Below are positions 18,951 through 31,235 of a DNA stretch of 64,000 bases, one piece after another. The notes under the pieces were generated by a model, which saw only the letters and a list, made by a program, of their open reading frames with translations, was not told where the DNA came from and made no database searches. Origin of the DNA: Absidia repens (lineage: Eukaryota > Mucoromycota > Mucoromycetes > Mucorales > Cunninghamellaceae); NCBI GenBank assembly GCA_002105175.1, contig MCGE01000050.1, forward strand, positions 1-64,000. Reading direction: 5' to 3'. Within the stretch, counting starts at the first letter, position 1. Each line of letters begins with the position of its first letter. A program made the translations under genes and the position numbers.

Positions 18951-19272
18951 TGTAATAATTTGTATAGGTAGAGTCAATCAAGTAAGTCATATAACAGATA
19001 TGGTTTTTATTGAATAAAATGACAGTATGATTTTATAGTAAAAGTAGGGAAAGCGGATGTTGGACTAATAAATTTCTAGTTAATGGGTTATTGGTAGAGT
19101 TCGAGGTGAGGGAATAAAAGAGTGTATAACTAATCTTCGATATTGATTGTCGACCAAGTGAAACACAGCCAGTGTGTAATTGTGCTGGAGAGTGACAAGG
19201 TACAATTGTTGGGTCGTAATGGATAACCGCGTACTTGATATATGTGGATGATGACAAATGACAAATACGACC
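18951..19272 (-). mobile_element. Diverged chromovirus-type solo LTR
   Basis: Begins TGTAATAATTTG, shares ATATAACAGATATGGTTTTT and ATTGAATAAAATGA with the LTR at 10041, and ends GACAAATACGACC where TACGACA is expected. The middle is quite different. No target duplication was found. Confidence 0.7.
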
Positions 19273-19361
19273 GTTGTAAAGGTAAAAAGTTGGATGTTTT
19301 TTATTTCATTTTATTTTTTTATGTATAGAAAATAGATGAATATTTATCTTCACTTTCTAAA

Positions 19362-19392
<31 letters not shown>

Positions 19393-19707
19393 GTTTGATT
19401 CGACTCTGTGCCTCCTTAAAAAAAGAAGATTCTTCCAGTTCAAAATAAAAAAAGAGGGTTCTCTCCAGGTCCCTTTAAAAGAAAGAGAGATCTCCAGCGC
19501 CCATTCCTGAAAAATTTGAGAGAAGTGACAGTATGTACAGAGTACAGTGAAGGTTTTTGGATGGTAATTTATTAAATTTCATAACAGCATGTACGCTAAG
19601 GTAGAGATAGGGTGAGGGAGACGTAGCCATCATCTCGGCATTTTCAGTACAATAAAAATCAGGAGGTATACAAAATAAACTAGATGTCGTATCAAAGACA
19701 ACACCCC

Positions 19708-19767
<60 letters not shown>

Positions 19768-20131
19768 GGCTCTCTGGTCCTTCAATTTACGCTGCACTGA
19801 ATCTTTTCAAGGACCACAGCGAGCCCCTGCCGCCCCATTCACACTGAATTCTTTTCCGCTATGATATGATTATTGGCCTCGCCCAAAACACGAAAAGAAA
19901 GGTAGAACAATCTAGTCATTATATCAGGCATTCATAAAATTAAAAAAATCAAACAAAAACGAAAAGCTATAAATGTCAATAAAAATACAATGCTTTTTAT
20001 TAAAGATATGCGAAATATATACAAAATAAAATTAAAACTAAAAAACTAAACGTGCTAAAAGAATTCCAAATGTAATGCGATCTACCTAATCACCATCACT
20101 TACTCAATCGATAATCTCTTCAGATGAATCA
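19273..20131. other. Gene-free stretch with long A and T runs
   Basis: No coding frame is seen. It contains a T run of about 24 (ending near 19392) and an unbroken run of 55 A (19711-19765). The 3' end approaches the last exon of the decayed F-box gene on the minus strand. Confidence 0.6.
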
Positions 20132-21466
20132 CTATTCGTCATCCAGTCCACTTCCGCTTTGCAAACTATCAGCATCACTGGTATCATCCTCATCCTCATC
20201 ATCGCCGTCACCATCAACATCATTGTTGTCAATTTCTCGTTGTAGATTCGGAAACGTCTAAAGCAGGTAACGTAAACATACACCTGTTCCCATTACCACG
20301 TAGTGAACTGACATTCAGGAAAATCACTGGTAGAGATATTCGCACAATCCATCATTTTGAGCACCATCAGCTGAGGGCGATTTGTTGATCAGACGTTCGT
20401 ACACTCCATAGGCGTAATATCGTTGTTGAAGCGTAAAGCGAGAAAAATCCAGATCAGGAAGGCACGTCGTCATGGTATCCAGAGACTATCCGTAAAACAT
20501 GCCTTGTACAGTATAAGGTAAGAGACCGGTGCGTTTGGTAGGACTGAAGAAAAAGGAAATGAGGGTAACGTCATTCGATTCGTCGCATCGTTCAAGGATC
20601 AAGTCGAGTCAAACATGGCCAAGTGGCATTGCCAGTAGCAGCAGCAGCAGCAGCAGCAGCAGGAGCAGGAGCAGCAAACAGGCGAATAAACAGCATACCC
20701 ACAGACATTATGTATTTCCAAAACCATCAAATGCTTCAAATTCACAATCATCTTCACGACACCTTCAGCCAATGCGCTTGATGTTGCATCGTTGATCCAA
20801 GGCCGTCAAGGTGTGAGTATGGACAGTGTTGATATGATGATGAACGTCTAAAGGTGATCAGGTCGGGGCAATAAACGTGGGAGATGCGTCAAGCTGAGTT
20901 TTGGTGATGGATGTGTTGTTGGTCATAATCCACGTCTGTCCAATACGTGCCAGAAAAATCGCCATTTTCCGTATATATAGGACTCCACAGTTGGAAATGG
21001 ATGATGACGATGGTCATGGTGATAACGTGATGTCATTCTGACATACCATTGAAAAGATACAGGTGAGGAATAGCTCTTTCATCTTCTTGTTGATTACATT
21101 GGGTTGCTTCCATAACCTAGGCGTCGCGGCCTTGTAAAAATCCATGCTGACCATAGTAGTACATTCGTAAAAGATCCCTTTGGTTAGTGACATTCTCGGC
21201 AATCCGTTTGAGCACATCAGGAGGAAGGTTTCGATAATTCGGGATAATAAACATGGTGCCAACCGGTTGAATTTCAAGTCTGCTTTTGCTGTGAGACCAA
21301 GGACGTTCTGTGCTTGTTGTTTTTGCCTTTCAATGTCATCTAAAAAAAAATGTTTTGTGAGTTCTAGAGAATCCAACATATGTCATTTTTTGGGTTGTTC
21401 CTTACCTTCAGTACCATCATCAACTTCTTCTTTTTCTTTCTTCGCATTCAGAGCTTGAGATGACAT
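20132..21466 (-). pseudogene. F-box protein gene, apparently decayed
   Basis: Exon 1 (21466-21406) encodes MSSQALNAKKEKEEVDDGTE and ends at a GTAAGG donor. Exon 2 begins at 21339 (DDIERQKQQAQNV) and holds an F-box-like segment: NRLAPCLLSRIIE, then ECTTMVSMDFYKAATPRLW, typical of fungal F-box proteins that recruit substrates to SCF ubiquitin ligases. Downstream frames resemble leucine-rich repeats (MIVNLKHLMVLEIHN, near 20720) and a C-terminal block FSRFTLQQRYYAYGVYERL, ending in an acidic tail (DDEDEDDTSDADS) with stop at 20132. A TAG interrupts the frame near 20490, and frames shift within the F-box and near 20350, so it is probably a pseudogene. Undetected introns could explain part of this. 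A CAG/CAGGAG repeat lies at 20636-20676. Confidence 0.5.
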
Positions 21467-22537
21467 GGAAGAATATCTTCGTTAATCGCCTCTAATCACA
21501 AATATCAATAAAAAGTAATGGCGCGTTAATTTGAAAATAAATGTAAATGCGCTGTATATATAACTTACGGGTTACTTTTGCTTGATGATGGCAAACACGT
21601 TCATTCTTTCCATTAGATGTTGAAGGTTGCTGGCTAGCAGCGGTAAACGTATTTGAAGCATATGTCATGTGAAGTGAAAAGAATACACGAAAAAAAAAAC
21701 GGTCAATAAAATATCGGGACAACAGATTTTAACCCCGTCTACAGTCCGTGTACTGGGCTTCAAAATAATAGGGGATAAGGAATGGTTTTGAAAAATGGCC
21801 ATAGTGGGCGCTTGAAAAAAAAAAAAAAAAAAAAGTGAAGGGCACATAAAAAAATTAGAAGAGATGCACGCATAGAATAGGATAATTGAAGCGAACTGGA
21901 TGGCATGTAATATATCCGCATAACATACCCAGTTTTTCAGTACTCCAAATGTTGCACTAGCTCCGCCTTTAAGCCAATATCGACCACTTCCAAATGCTTA
22001 AGGCTCTTTTTTTTTATTATGCAAAAGGATCTTCAATCATGTACCTTTCATATTTACTATCTTACTACTACGTGATTAAAAAAAAAGACCCACTTTCTTT
22101 CTTTTTTGCTTTTAAGTTTTTCGTGAACTGCACCACACACACAAACAAGAGATCCCACCATGGCTTAAACTGTCTATTCTACCCATGTGACTTTTTGACT
22201 GCTAGACTTTTAATGGTACGATTCTTTTGTTACTCCCCATGGTCGATCCATTACATGAACAAAGTCAAAGCCCCCGTAGTACTCCCCTTAATATCATTTA
22301 TATATCTCTCTCATTTAGTATATAATTTAAAAAATAAACTTGCATTTTTTCACCATTCTACCGTTTTTTATTTTATTTTTCATGTGGGATCACTCTTTTT
22401 GTGCTCATTTCGCATGACAAATAGGCTTTCCCTCCACACCGAACCCCGCATTATGATAAATAAAACTCCTCGCCCTTTTTTTTCATTCTTTTTTTTTTTT
22501 TTTTTTTTTTTTTTCACTCACACACTACTTCCACAAA
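21467..22537. other. Intergenic region between divergent genes
   Basis: It separates the minus-strand F-box gene from the plus-strand isomerase gene. A short minus-strand frame (MTYASNTFTAASQQ, near 21665) followed by a GTAAGTT donor may be an upstream exon, but it does not join in frame with the next one. A T run of about 30 ends at 22514, just before the isomerase start. Confidence 0.4.
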
Positions 22538-23961
22538 ATGACAAAATACCAATACGAAACTGTCACAGTCACCATCATCGACAAGGTTGCCCATGTTCAA
22601 ATGAACAGACCCAAGAAACTCAATTCTTTCAACCCTGCGTAAGTATCATGTCCTGTCCCCATCCGCCCCTTTTTTTTTTAAAAAAAAATAAAAATAAAAA
22701 TACTGACACTTGTTTTTTTTTTGTTTCTGGTTAGTCTCATTCGCGATGTTCGTACAGTATTCCAAGATCTGGGAGAAGACAGAGACATTGGTGCCATCGT
22801 GGTTTCAGGCTCAGGACGTATGTTTACCGCTGGTTTGGATTGTAAGTATATTTTTTTTTTCATCTACCCAGACACGATTATTTTTGATCTCATTCTTCTT
22901 TTCCAACAGTGACAGAAACTGCCATTTCTCTTGAAAGCGAAGGTGATCTTGCTCGACTTGCCTATAGTAAACGTGCTCATCTTAAGGTAAGCCCCCCCCC
23001 GAACCCAAAACCTTTTTTTTTCGCAACTCGGTCCCTGATACCCCCACCTTCAAATACCACTTTTTAGGAATTCCAAGGCGCTTTCACTGCCATTGAAGAA
23101 TGCGATAAACCCGTCATTGCTGCTGTGCATAGTGGTTGTTATGGTGCTGGAGTGGACATGATCACCGCATGTGATATGCGCTACTGTACCAAAGATGCTC
23201 TTTTCTGTGTCAAGGTATAAAGACCCTACTCCTCGAACCAACTTAACACACACACACAGGCTGACCTTTTTTTTTTTTTTTTTTTTTTTTTTTAGGAAGT
23301 GGATATTGGATTGGCGGCGGATGTCGGTAGTTTGCAACGGTTACCCAAAGTCATTGGCAATCAAAGTTTAGTCCGTGAATTATGTTATACTGGTCGAAAG
23401 TAAATCACTATATAAAAAAAAAGAGGGGGGGGGAGTAGTAAAGGAATATGGACTGACTCATTGAAAAAAAAATCAAACAATTAGCTTTTATGCGGATGAA
23501 GCACTTCAACATGGCCTTGTGAACCGAGTCTACGATACACAAGAAGAATTGATTGGTATGTCATTGACGTCGTATTGATTGGTCTTTTTTTTTTTATTGA
23601 CCCCATTTTTTTTTTAATAGCTGAAGCATTGAAAATGGCTGCTTTGATTGCTACCAAGTCTCCTGTGGCTGTGGTTGGCACCAAGTATGGAAACAATTTT
23701 TTTAGTAGAAAAAACACTCACTGAAACTCATCAAATGTTATTGTAGGCATAACCTCCTTTACGCACGCGACCATTCGGTTAGAGAAGCCCTTGACTATAC
23801 TGTGACCTGGAGTTCTGCCATGTTGAATACCGAGGTAAAACGGACGAATGGGTTCAAAAAACAAAGCAACTTACATGACCTTTATCTATCTCATATAGGA
23901 TATTCCCAAATCATTTGCAGCCTTTGTCAGCAAAGAACCTGCCAAATACTCAAAATTGTAG
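22538..23961 (+). CDS. Peroxisomal delta3,5-delta2,4-dienoyl-CoA isomerase (crotonase fold)
   Basis: Nine exons: 22538-22638, 22735-22841, 22910-22986, 23068-23214, 23296-23399, 23485-23555, 23621-23684, 23747-23834 and 23899-23961. All introns are GT-AG and the coding length is 822 bases (273 aa). The protein is an ECH1-type member of the crotonase family, which shifts double bonds so that unsaturated fatty acids can enter beta-oxidation. The three acidic residues of mammalian ECH1 (Asp176, Glu196, Asp204) are matched by Asp125, Glu145 and Asp153 with identical spacing, in GAGVDMITACD and KEVDIGLAADVG. The oxyanion-hole segment SGRMFTAGLD is at the exon 2/3 junction. The protein ends SKL, a classical type 1 peroxisomal targeting signal. 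The intron before exon 5 has a 27-T run at its acceptor. Confidence 0.95.
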
Positions 23962-24083
23962 TCTAGTTTTTTATACTCCGCGTTTTTTTTGAACAATAAA
24001 AAAAAACACCTTTTTTTTTTTTTTTCTGGCCACGATCTGTCTTCTTTTCTTTTTTTATTTTGCTTTGTCAACATCAATACATC

Positions 24084-27000
24084 ATGTCGACGGCGCCAAT
24101 GACGCCTGATGCGCTAAAACAATATTTGATCGAGGCACCACGTCTCTTGAAGCCAGATGCGACATTGAGCCAACAAGACGAACACCAGATTCTCACACAG
24201 TGTTACCGCGCTTTATGGCATGACAACCAAGCTTGGATGCAGCAATACTTCTTAAAAGACAATGATGATACGACACGATCATCTTTGACGGAACGGTTAC
24301 GCCATGATGGATTGTTTCCTGACAGTGCTGGTGCCGCGGATGCTGCCCTTAACAATAGTGACGATCATGATCAACCTGAATACAGCGAAGGGCAACGAGG
24401 AAAACAATGTGGTCATTTGTTCAAAAACGGCGAAAGTGTGTATCGATGCAAGTAAGTATGTCCAATCGCTACCGAATGATTCAACCCTCGTCACCCATTC
24501 ACTGACGCTTTTTATGTACATAGAAATTGTGGACTGGACGAAACGTGTGTCCTGTGTTCTCGATGTTACCATGCTACCGATCACACAGGTCATGATGTCA
24601 AGATGTGGATCGGTCGCGGTGCCGGTGGATGTTGTGATTGCGGCGACCCTGAAGCGTGGAAAGTGCCTTTGAAATGTCGAATCCACGATCATGATGATAC
24701 CACTACCACCACCACCACTACTGATTCTACCTCCACCAACACCAGCACTACACCTCCACCACTGCCGACACCATTACTGGACTCGATTCATGCAACCATC
24801 GCCATTGTCCTGGATTACATTTTGGAAACACTTGCGACCATGCCGGAAGATATGTCCTCACCCAAGTTAACGGACGATGTGATCAAAGCCAACGACGACG
24901 CGTTAGTAGCCCTCGACATGATGATAGCCTCTTCAGAGAACAAGTATGTGTGCGTGCTTTGGAACGACGATCGACATTCATTTGAAGACGTGCATGAGAT
25001 TGTGAAGCAAGCGACGGGATGCAGCAAGGCAACGGCGCAACATACGGCGGATTGTGTGGATGCGTATGGTCGTCATATGGTGTATACGTCTTCCCATCTC
25101 AACGACGTGATGCGTGTGGCCAACAAACTTCAGACCATCGATTTAGCTGTCACCGTACGCTCGACCGCCTTGTATGGACGTGAACTTATCAGTGGACTTT
25201 TATTAGCATGGCTTCAACGGATCATCAGTGCACCTGCTGGTGTCTTTTTCAGCAACAGTGATGGCTTGGTGTTACGTGATGCTGTATGTCATAAATTATG
25301 CGACTCCTATGCGTTACCTTCAGACTTGGCAACGTATTCTATTCGAACCCGACGTGCATACAATATTGATGACGACGATGATATGTTCGACGCTGATGAG
25401 TTGGATCTTCCGGAAAACGACCATGACGACGACGGTGGTGCTGGTGTTGGAAACGGACATCCGATGTTTATGATGGAAGAGGACGATATCGAAGGGAACG
25501 TTTTGGCTATGGCGGATATTGATGAAATTATTGCCGATGATGACCATGCAGGATGGGAAAGCCATGATGACGAGGACGAGGATCATGATAATGCGGATAA
25601 CAACCCAGACTCACCCTCAGCAACTACAACAACTACAACAGCAACGACGACAACGACACTACCATCGGGGGCAGATATTGCTGATTTGAACTATAATGTG
25701 GATAACTGGTTAGCATCCATGAAATCACTGGTGGACTCTGAACGTACCATTTTTGACGCGATTGGCGGTGGTGAATCACCATGCTTACCAACGGTTAGCC
25801 GGGACAATATGAAAAAGGAGTTTGAAAAGAAACTTCGCTTGGATTACCTCTTGCACTTTGATCTTCGACTCTGGAAATCCGCCCGTGTGATGCTCAAGGA
25901 TCTATTGATTGGTTCGTTGATTTCCAATTTTGACTATCGACCTATTTTGGGTAAGAAAATGAGTGTGTGTTTTATAAGGAAAAAGAGGATTTTACTCACC
26001 TTTATTTATTTATTTCTTTATTAGGCGTCCGCTTTGCACGAAATTACCCAATGCTGATGGATGCATTCTTCTTCAAGGACCGCGAACCAGGGCAATCGAT
26101 TCTCAGCTCGATGGCAGTACAACTCTTGACGGTCCCCTCTGTGGCGGGTTTACTTACCGTGGACTATGATTTTTTCGCCATGGTATGCACACTCCTGACA
26201 CAATTTTTTGTATCCGATAAAATTCAACTCAACGAGCTTTCACCCCCACCATCTACGACGATTGATGCCAAGGCGATCACACGACATCGTTATGCTTATA
26301 CGTTTTTTGATTTGCGGTACGTATTGAATGCCGATATTGTCAAGACCGCGGTTCCTCAGCATCCGTTGTGGTGGCGCCATTTACTCGATCTATTGACTCC
26401 GTTCCAAGGCATGGATCCTTTGACTCGCCAGACCATGACACATATCGAATTCGAATCCAGTACATGGGTCAGTGCCTTCAATGCCACATTACAATTATCT
26501 CAACTCTGTCGACTCTTCACCGAGACCTTTGCACTGTCAACTACTACAGTACCATTGCATCAAGCCATCCAACGAGTCTTTTATCATATCACCACCCACA
26601 CCGACCAAGAACAGTATCATTTCCATACCCTTGATTTACCCTACAAAAATAACAGCACTGTGGACGTGATCGATTACAACGTTGCCAAGGATCCTACCAT
26701 GTCATTCCATCATCCTTTGCATTTACTCTTATCGAATTTACTCAACCATGTGGATTCTCTTTCCGACGTGCTGGCTGGACACGACGACATGTCGAATCAA
26801 TTTTTACAAATCTTGGAACCACCATTACGGACACTTGTATTGTTGGCTCAAATCCATGCTGGGGTTTGGGTACGCAATGGCTATGGTGTGCGACTTCAGG
26901 TACTTTTTTTTTTTTTAAAAAAAACAACGATTCAACTTCCCGCATCTTAATTTCCTTCTTTTTTCAAAAAAAAAAATAAAATAATTAATAGGCGCGAACA

Positions 27001-29399
27001 TATCGGGATATCAGCATACGAGAAACCACACTGGACAGAGACATTTCACTCGTACAGGCAGGGTTCATGGTGATGGACGCTGACGTGATGCTTGCGACTG
27101 TCCTGGATCGATTTGGATTATGGGGCTGGTTCGTTGATGGGCAGCATGACTATGAACCTTCGCAATTGACATGCATGGTGGAGGACTTGCTGCACTTACT
27201 GGTCACCGTGGCAACGCAACGTACTACGACCCATGGGATGTCCATCGAAGCACAAATTCGACGCTCCATTATTCAGTATTTGGGACTCAAACCTATGGCG
27301 TATTCGGAACTCACCAAACATATCCCCGATTTCCTCAGTGATCATGAAGCATTTGAACCAACCTTGGCATCTGTGGCCACGTACCGTGCTCCTGGCGATG
27401 GTTTGAACGATCATGGCGTGTATGTACTCAATCCAGTCCTGGCGGTGGAATTGGATCCTTATTTCTGGCATTATACCCGTAATCAACGTGAAGAAGCCTT
27501 ATCCAAACAACAACAGTTGCAACCCTCGGCTCCTTATGTGGGCAATTTTATGCAGTCGGCCACGTTCTGTCATCTCATCAGTCACACACTTGCGAATCAC
27601 GATAAGCTCAGTGACTCTACCCTTGAAACCACGCTTTACCTCGCCACCCTTGCCACCACCATGCCTGCTTCGCCGAATCGATTTATTGACCACGCAATCA
27701 GCAGTGACACGTTTTTGGAAACGCTCTTACGATGCTTCAACGACCCCCAGCGACGCCACTTATACACTCGCCACCGTACCCTTCTGGACCGGCTCCATCA
27801 ACATGCTGAAGGTGGTAACGCCAAGACGATGATACAGGATTTTTTGGATCAGCAACGACAACGACCTGTCGATGATGATAGCGCGACCAAGAAAAAGAAA
27901 GCAGCAGCTAAGTCACGCCAGGACGCCATCATGTCGCAATTTGCACAAGCACAATCCAAGTTTTTGGCTCAGCATGGAAATGACAACGACGAAGACGGCG
28001 ATGGCTCGGACGACAATGAAGACGTGGAAATGTGCCTTGTGTGTCAGGAACCTCTGAATGCCACGCGGACGTATGGAATGCTGGCACTCTCCCATTTGGC
28101 ATCATCCAACAAGGAGAAATTTGTTTCCACCTGTGGTCATTTGGTGCATGAACATTGTTTCCATACCGATCAACAACAATCATGGGTGCTCTGTCCATTA
28201 TGCAAAGCCGTATGCAACCTTCTTGTGGTGATCGACCCCAATCACAGTGTCCCTCCTTCATCCGCTATTGATCGTAAGGAGTATGCATCCGGTGTAGTAG
28301 TGGATCAACTCTCAAAAAGCATGCTACCGACAACAAGTACTACAGCAACCGATGATGATATTGATGACGATGATGATGATGAGGACGCGGTGGGCATGGT
28401 ATCGTATACGCTTGCATCGCTTGAACTTGAACACCGCCATTCTCCTACACAACAACAACAACAGCGTTACTGGGTCGAGGCGGTCCCTGCTCATACCATA
28501 CAATTACTTGGCCGCTTACTCTTGACGAACGATCCGTCTGCACTTGACAAAGGCGCTCGCAGCATGGTCGTCAAGGTGCTTGGAGAGTCTTCTTCTATGA
28601 CGACATTACCGCTTTTATATGACGACCCCTTCCGCATCCTGACGCATCTCAGCTTGTGTAAGGGTATTGACATGCACCATTTGATGCGGCTGTTACTCGT
28701 TGCCGAACTCGCACGGGCGGTGATGGTGACACTTATGGCCAAGGAGGGTGCCAAGGATGCTTCGACTGATGCTACTCGTCCTATTACGCCTATGCAGCCA
28801 TTCGCCGAAACCATCTCGACCACTCTCGGGTTCCTACCCAGAGGACTACCTGATGATCTGGAAACTCGTGTACGAACCATGACGTTGCCCTATTTACGTA
28901 AATGTTTATTACTCATGACAGTCTTGAAGAAAAAACAGCTGCCCACCACCGATGATGATGTTGTCAATGATGAATACGATCAGTTGTTGGCTGTCTTGGA
29001 TTTACCATCCTTAGAAACCCTGGTACAATTGCATGAACCCTTTGAAGTCAAGTTAGTGACGCAATGGTGCCGCGACGCTGCCACTGCCTACCAGCAACAA
29101 CAACAACAACCACTCACTACGCTGGATGATCGTTTGGCCACCTTTGTACGACTGCCTGCCCGCTTGGATCAATTACTGGATGATGACCATTATATGAAAC
29201 GCATCTGCCCTGCATGTAAATCGGTGCCTGATGATCCGGCCTTGTGTTTATTTTGTGGCGCCGTGGTATGTGCAAGATCAGCATGCTGTACTGTGGAAAG
29301 CGAAGATGACGGCTATGAGGAATTGGGTGAATGCAATACACATATGAAGACGTAAGTACTACTTTTTTTTGTTAAAAAAAGCATGGGCACTCAACTCGT

Positions 29400-29432
<33 letters not shown>

Positions 29433-29786
29433 GAAAAGGTGTGGGGGTGAGGTTGGCATGTACTTGGTGCTCAAGGATTGTCTTATTTTATTGCTGCATG
29501 ACTATGATGGTGGGACGATCATGAGCGCGCCGTATCTCGATAGCCATGGTGAACCAGATATGTTTTTACAGTGAGTTTTTTTTTTTTTTTTTGCTAACCT
29601 AAAAAGGTGGATGGAATGGAATTGATTCATTTTTGTTGTTTGTAAATTAGACGCGGTGGACCTCAGTATCTCAATGCGAAACGGTACGAACAACTACGCC
29701 ATTTGTATCTATCACATACGATTCCGGCTTTCGTGCGACGACGGATGGACGATGCCGCTCGTCCTGAACATTGGGAATCCTGGTAG
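24084..29786 (+). CDS. UBR1: UBR1-type E3 ubiquitin ligase (N-recognin)
   Basis: Six exons: 24084-24451, 24524-25950, 26025-26899, 26992-29351, 29439-29570 and 29651-29786, giving 5298 coding bases (1765 aa). A UBR box zinc finger (CGHLFKNGESVYRC, then CxxC...CCDCGDPEAW, about 107-175) binds basic N-terminal residues. A ClpS-like domain (VCVLWNDDRHSF, about 263-345) is the site for bulky hydrophobic N-termini. A Cys/His RING-H2 (CLVCQEPL ... CGHLVHEHCF ... CPLCK, about 1236-1295) recruits the E2, and the C-terminal cap has CPACKSVPDD (near 1629) and SAPYLDSHGEPDMFL. These are the parts of the N-degron pathway ligase family. Low-complexity runs are inserted: Thr-rich near 24700-24760 and 25620-25660, Asp/Glu-rich near 25370-25600 and 28350-28385. 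Splice junctions preserve frame. Confidence 0.94.
29439..29570 (+). other. Exon 5 of the UBR1-type gene
   Basis: Listed because it is short and lies after a 29-T run at its 3' splice acceptor (29404-29432). It encodes CGGEVGMYLVLKDCLILLLH and the APYLDSHGEPDMF motif typical of the Ubr1 C-terminal domain. Confidence 0.85.
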
Positions 29787-30025
29787 TTTTCTTCTTTTTT
29801 TGGGGGGTCGATGATGATTTAGTTTTCATTAGATGATTTTTTCTCTCCCCCTTCCTTTATCTTGTATATCCCCACCACCCTTTTGTTTTTGTTTTTTTTT
29901 TCATTCTTCATTGTACTTCATCAAATAAAAAAAGGGCGGCATGATCGCAAAAAGCCACTTACATTCATTCTCCGTCCCGCTCTCTCTCTCTCCAGTTTCA
30001 ATTCTTTTTTTTTTTTTTTTTTATC

Positions 30026-30034
30026 ATGGCATGA
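30026..30034 (+). promoter_or_regulatory. Two-codon upstream ORF overlapping the start
   Basis: ATGGCATGA: the TGA overlaps the ATG (30031) of the following gene in an ATGA arrangement. A scanning ribosome would meet this ATG first, so translation of the downstream gene may depend on leaky scanning or reinitiation. Confidence 0.4.
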
Positions 30035-30684
30035 CGACATTGCAGCAACTTGTCCAAAGTTACCGACACTACGAATCACAATACTTCCGCACCCATCCCC
30101 AACATGATAGTTATTTGTATGGTGAGGTGGCGTTTTGTTTGATGGGACTGAAACCAACAGTGTTGGTGGATTTCCCTGGGGACGTGTTGGCCCAGTACAT
30201 GACGGCGGTGATCGATCCCTGGTTGCAAGCTCATCATGATGACAATCAAGGCGTGTTATTACGTGTGGTACATCGACAACTCCGCAGTCCTGAACTTGAC
30301 AGTGCCCAGGCGGTGGTCTTCTTGGTCAACACGACTTGCGCATCAAAAGCAATGCATGGCGATGATGAGGATTGGCGACGACTGCTGCGGCTGCTGCTAG
30401 TACGTGAGGATCGTCCGTCGCCACCCCCTTTGATGGTCATAGAGGACGAAGACGATTTGGCTCGGCTCCTGGATTACCCCGGTCGACTCCCTCGCTCGGC
30501 CGACGAACTGGACACCATGCATGAAGTGGCCTATTATGACCAACCCACCCAAACCGTGCTCACCACCTTTGCCGCCCAGCTCGATCAGCATGCCCACGTT
30601 CAACACCATTTTCGTGCTTACCGTGACGCCGTGGCGCCAATGGGGATCGATCTTGGGTTGATCTTTCGACGTCCGACCATTTAG
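30031..30684 (+). CDS. Conserved-looking protein of unknown function
   Basis: A single-exon 217-residue ORF starting MTTLQQLVQSYRHYESQYF. I do not recognise a named domain. Composition is that of a real soluble globular protein: YGEVAFCLMGLKPTVLVDFP (about 31-50), a hydrophobic VVFLVNTTCASK (near 95), an Arg/Leu-rich helix RRLLRLLLVRED (about 112-123), an acidic stretch and a C-terminal GIDLGLIFRRPTI. No signal peptide or membrane segment. It lies 245 bases after the UBR1-type gene on the same strand. The start at 30031 is preferred because the upstream ATG at 30026 leads to an immediate stop. Confidence 0.75.
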   Translation: MTTLQQLVQSYRHYESQYFRTHPQHDSYLYGEVAFCLMGLKPTVLVDFPGDVLAQYMTAVIDPWLQAHHDDNQGVLLRVVHRQLRSPELDSAQAVVFLVNTTCASKAMHGDDEDWRRLLRLLLVREDRPSPPPLMVIEDEDDLARLLDYPGRLPRSADELDTMHEVAYYDQPTQTVLTTFAAQLDQHAHVQHHFRAYRDAVAPMGIDLGLIFRRPTI

Positions 30685-31235
30685 TTTTTTTAGGCTCATT
30701 ATTAGTTGGTAGTAATATAGAATATCTTTGTTTTTGGAGGGAGGAAAGTGGGGAGGGGGAATGACCAAGTGGTAGTTAGCATTGATTTAGTTTTGAATTT
30801 TTTTTTTTTTCATTTTAGATAAATAAATAAAAAGTTGTTTGACATCTTTATGATGATGATGATAATGACATGGATTTTTATTTTATTTTTGGTTTTTGAA
30901 TCCAATCTGAGTCGGCAATAGTAGAGTGGGGGGGCCACTGCGCAAAAATAGATAAAGGTTACGGTGGGGTGACACCGAATTGCAAATAAACTATGCACTA
31001 AATCGATATAAGCTTCATTGGCTTCCCGGACAGAAACCAGAGAATCAACCCAAAAAATAAGAGAAAAAAAAGAAGACGCACATTGTCAATATTTATTATT
31101 ATTATTATTATTTCGCTATTACTATTATCATTATTATTATTATTATAGACAAAAGACACACTCTCTTCACCAATGATGTTGCATATATATATATAAATAG
31201 ATAGATTTCAAAAGTGATCGACATGTCATAGAATT
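30685..31235. other. Intergenic, with trinucleotide repeats
   Basis: No gene is seen. It has ATT/TTA repeats (about 31090-31145) and TATATATATA near 31180. Between convergent genes it should hold both 3' ends; AATAAA-like signals occur near 30822. Confidence 0.5.

Noticed and set aside
21994..22734. 246-codon plus-strand ORF before and over the isomerase gene
   Set aside because: It is rich in Phe/Lys from homopolymers and overlaps exon 1 of the isomerase in another frame.
24297..24692. Minus-strand and alternate-frame ORFs within the UBR1-type gene
   Set aside because: They are shadows of a long coding sequence. The plus-strand frame has recognisable UBR, ClpS and RING domains.
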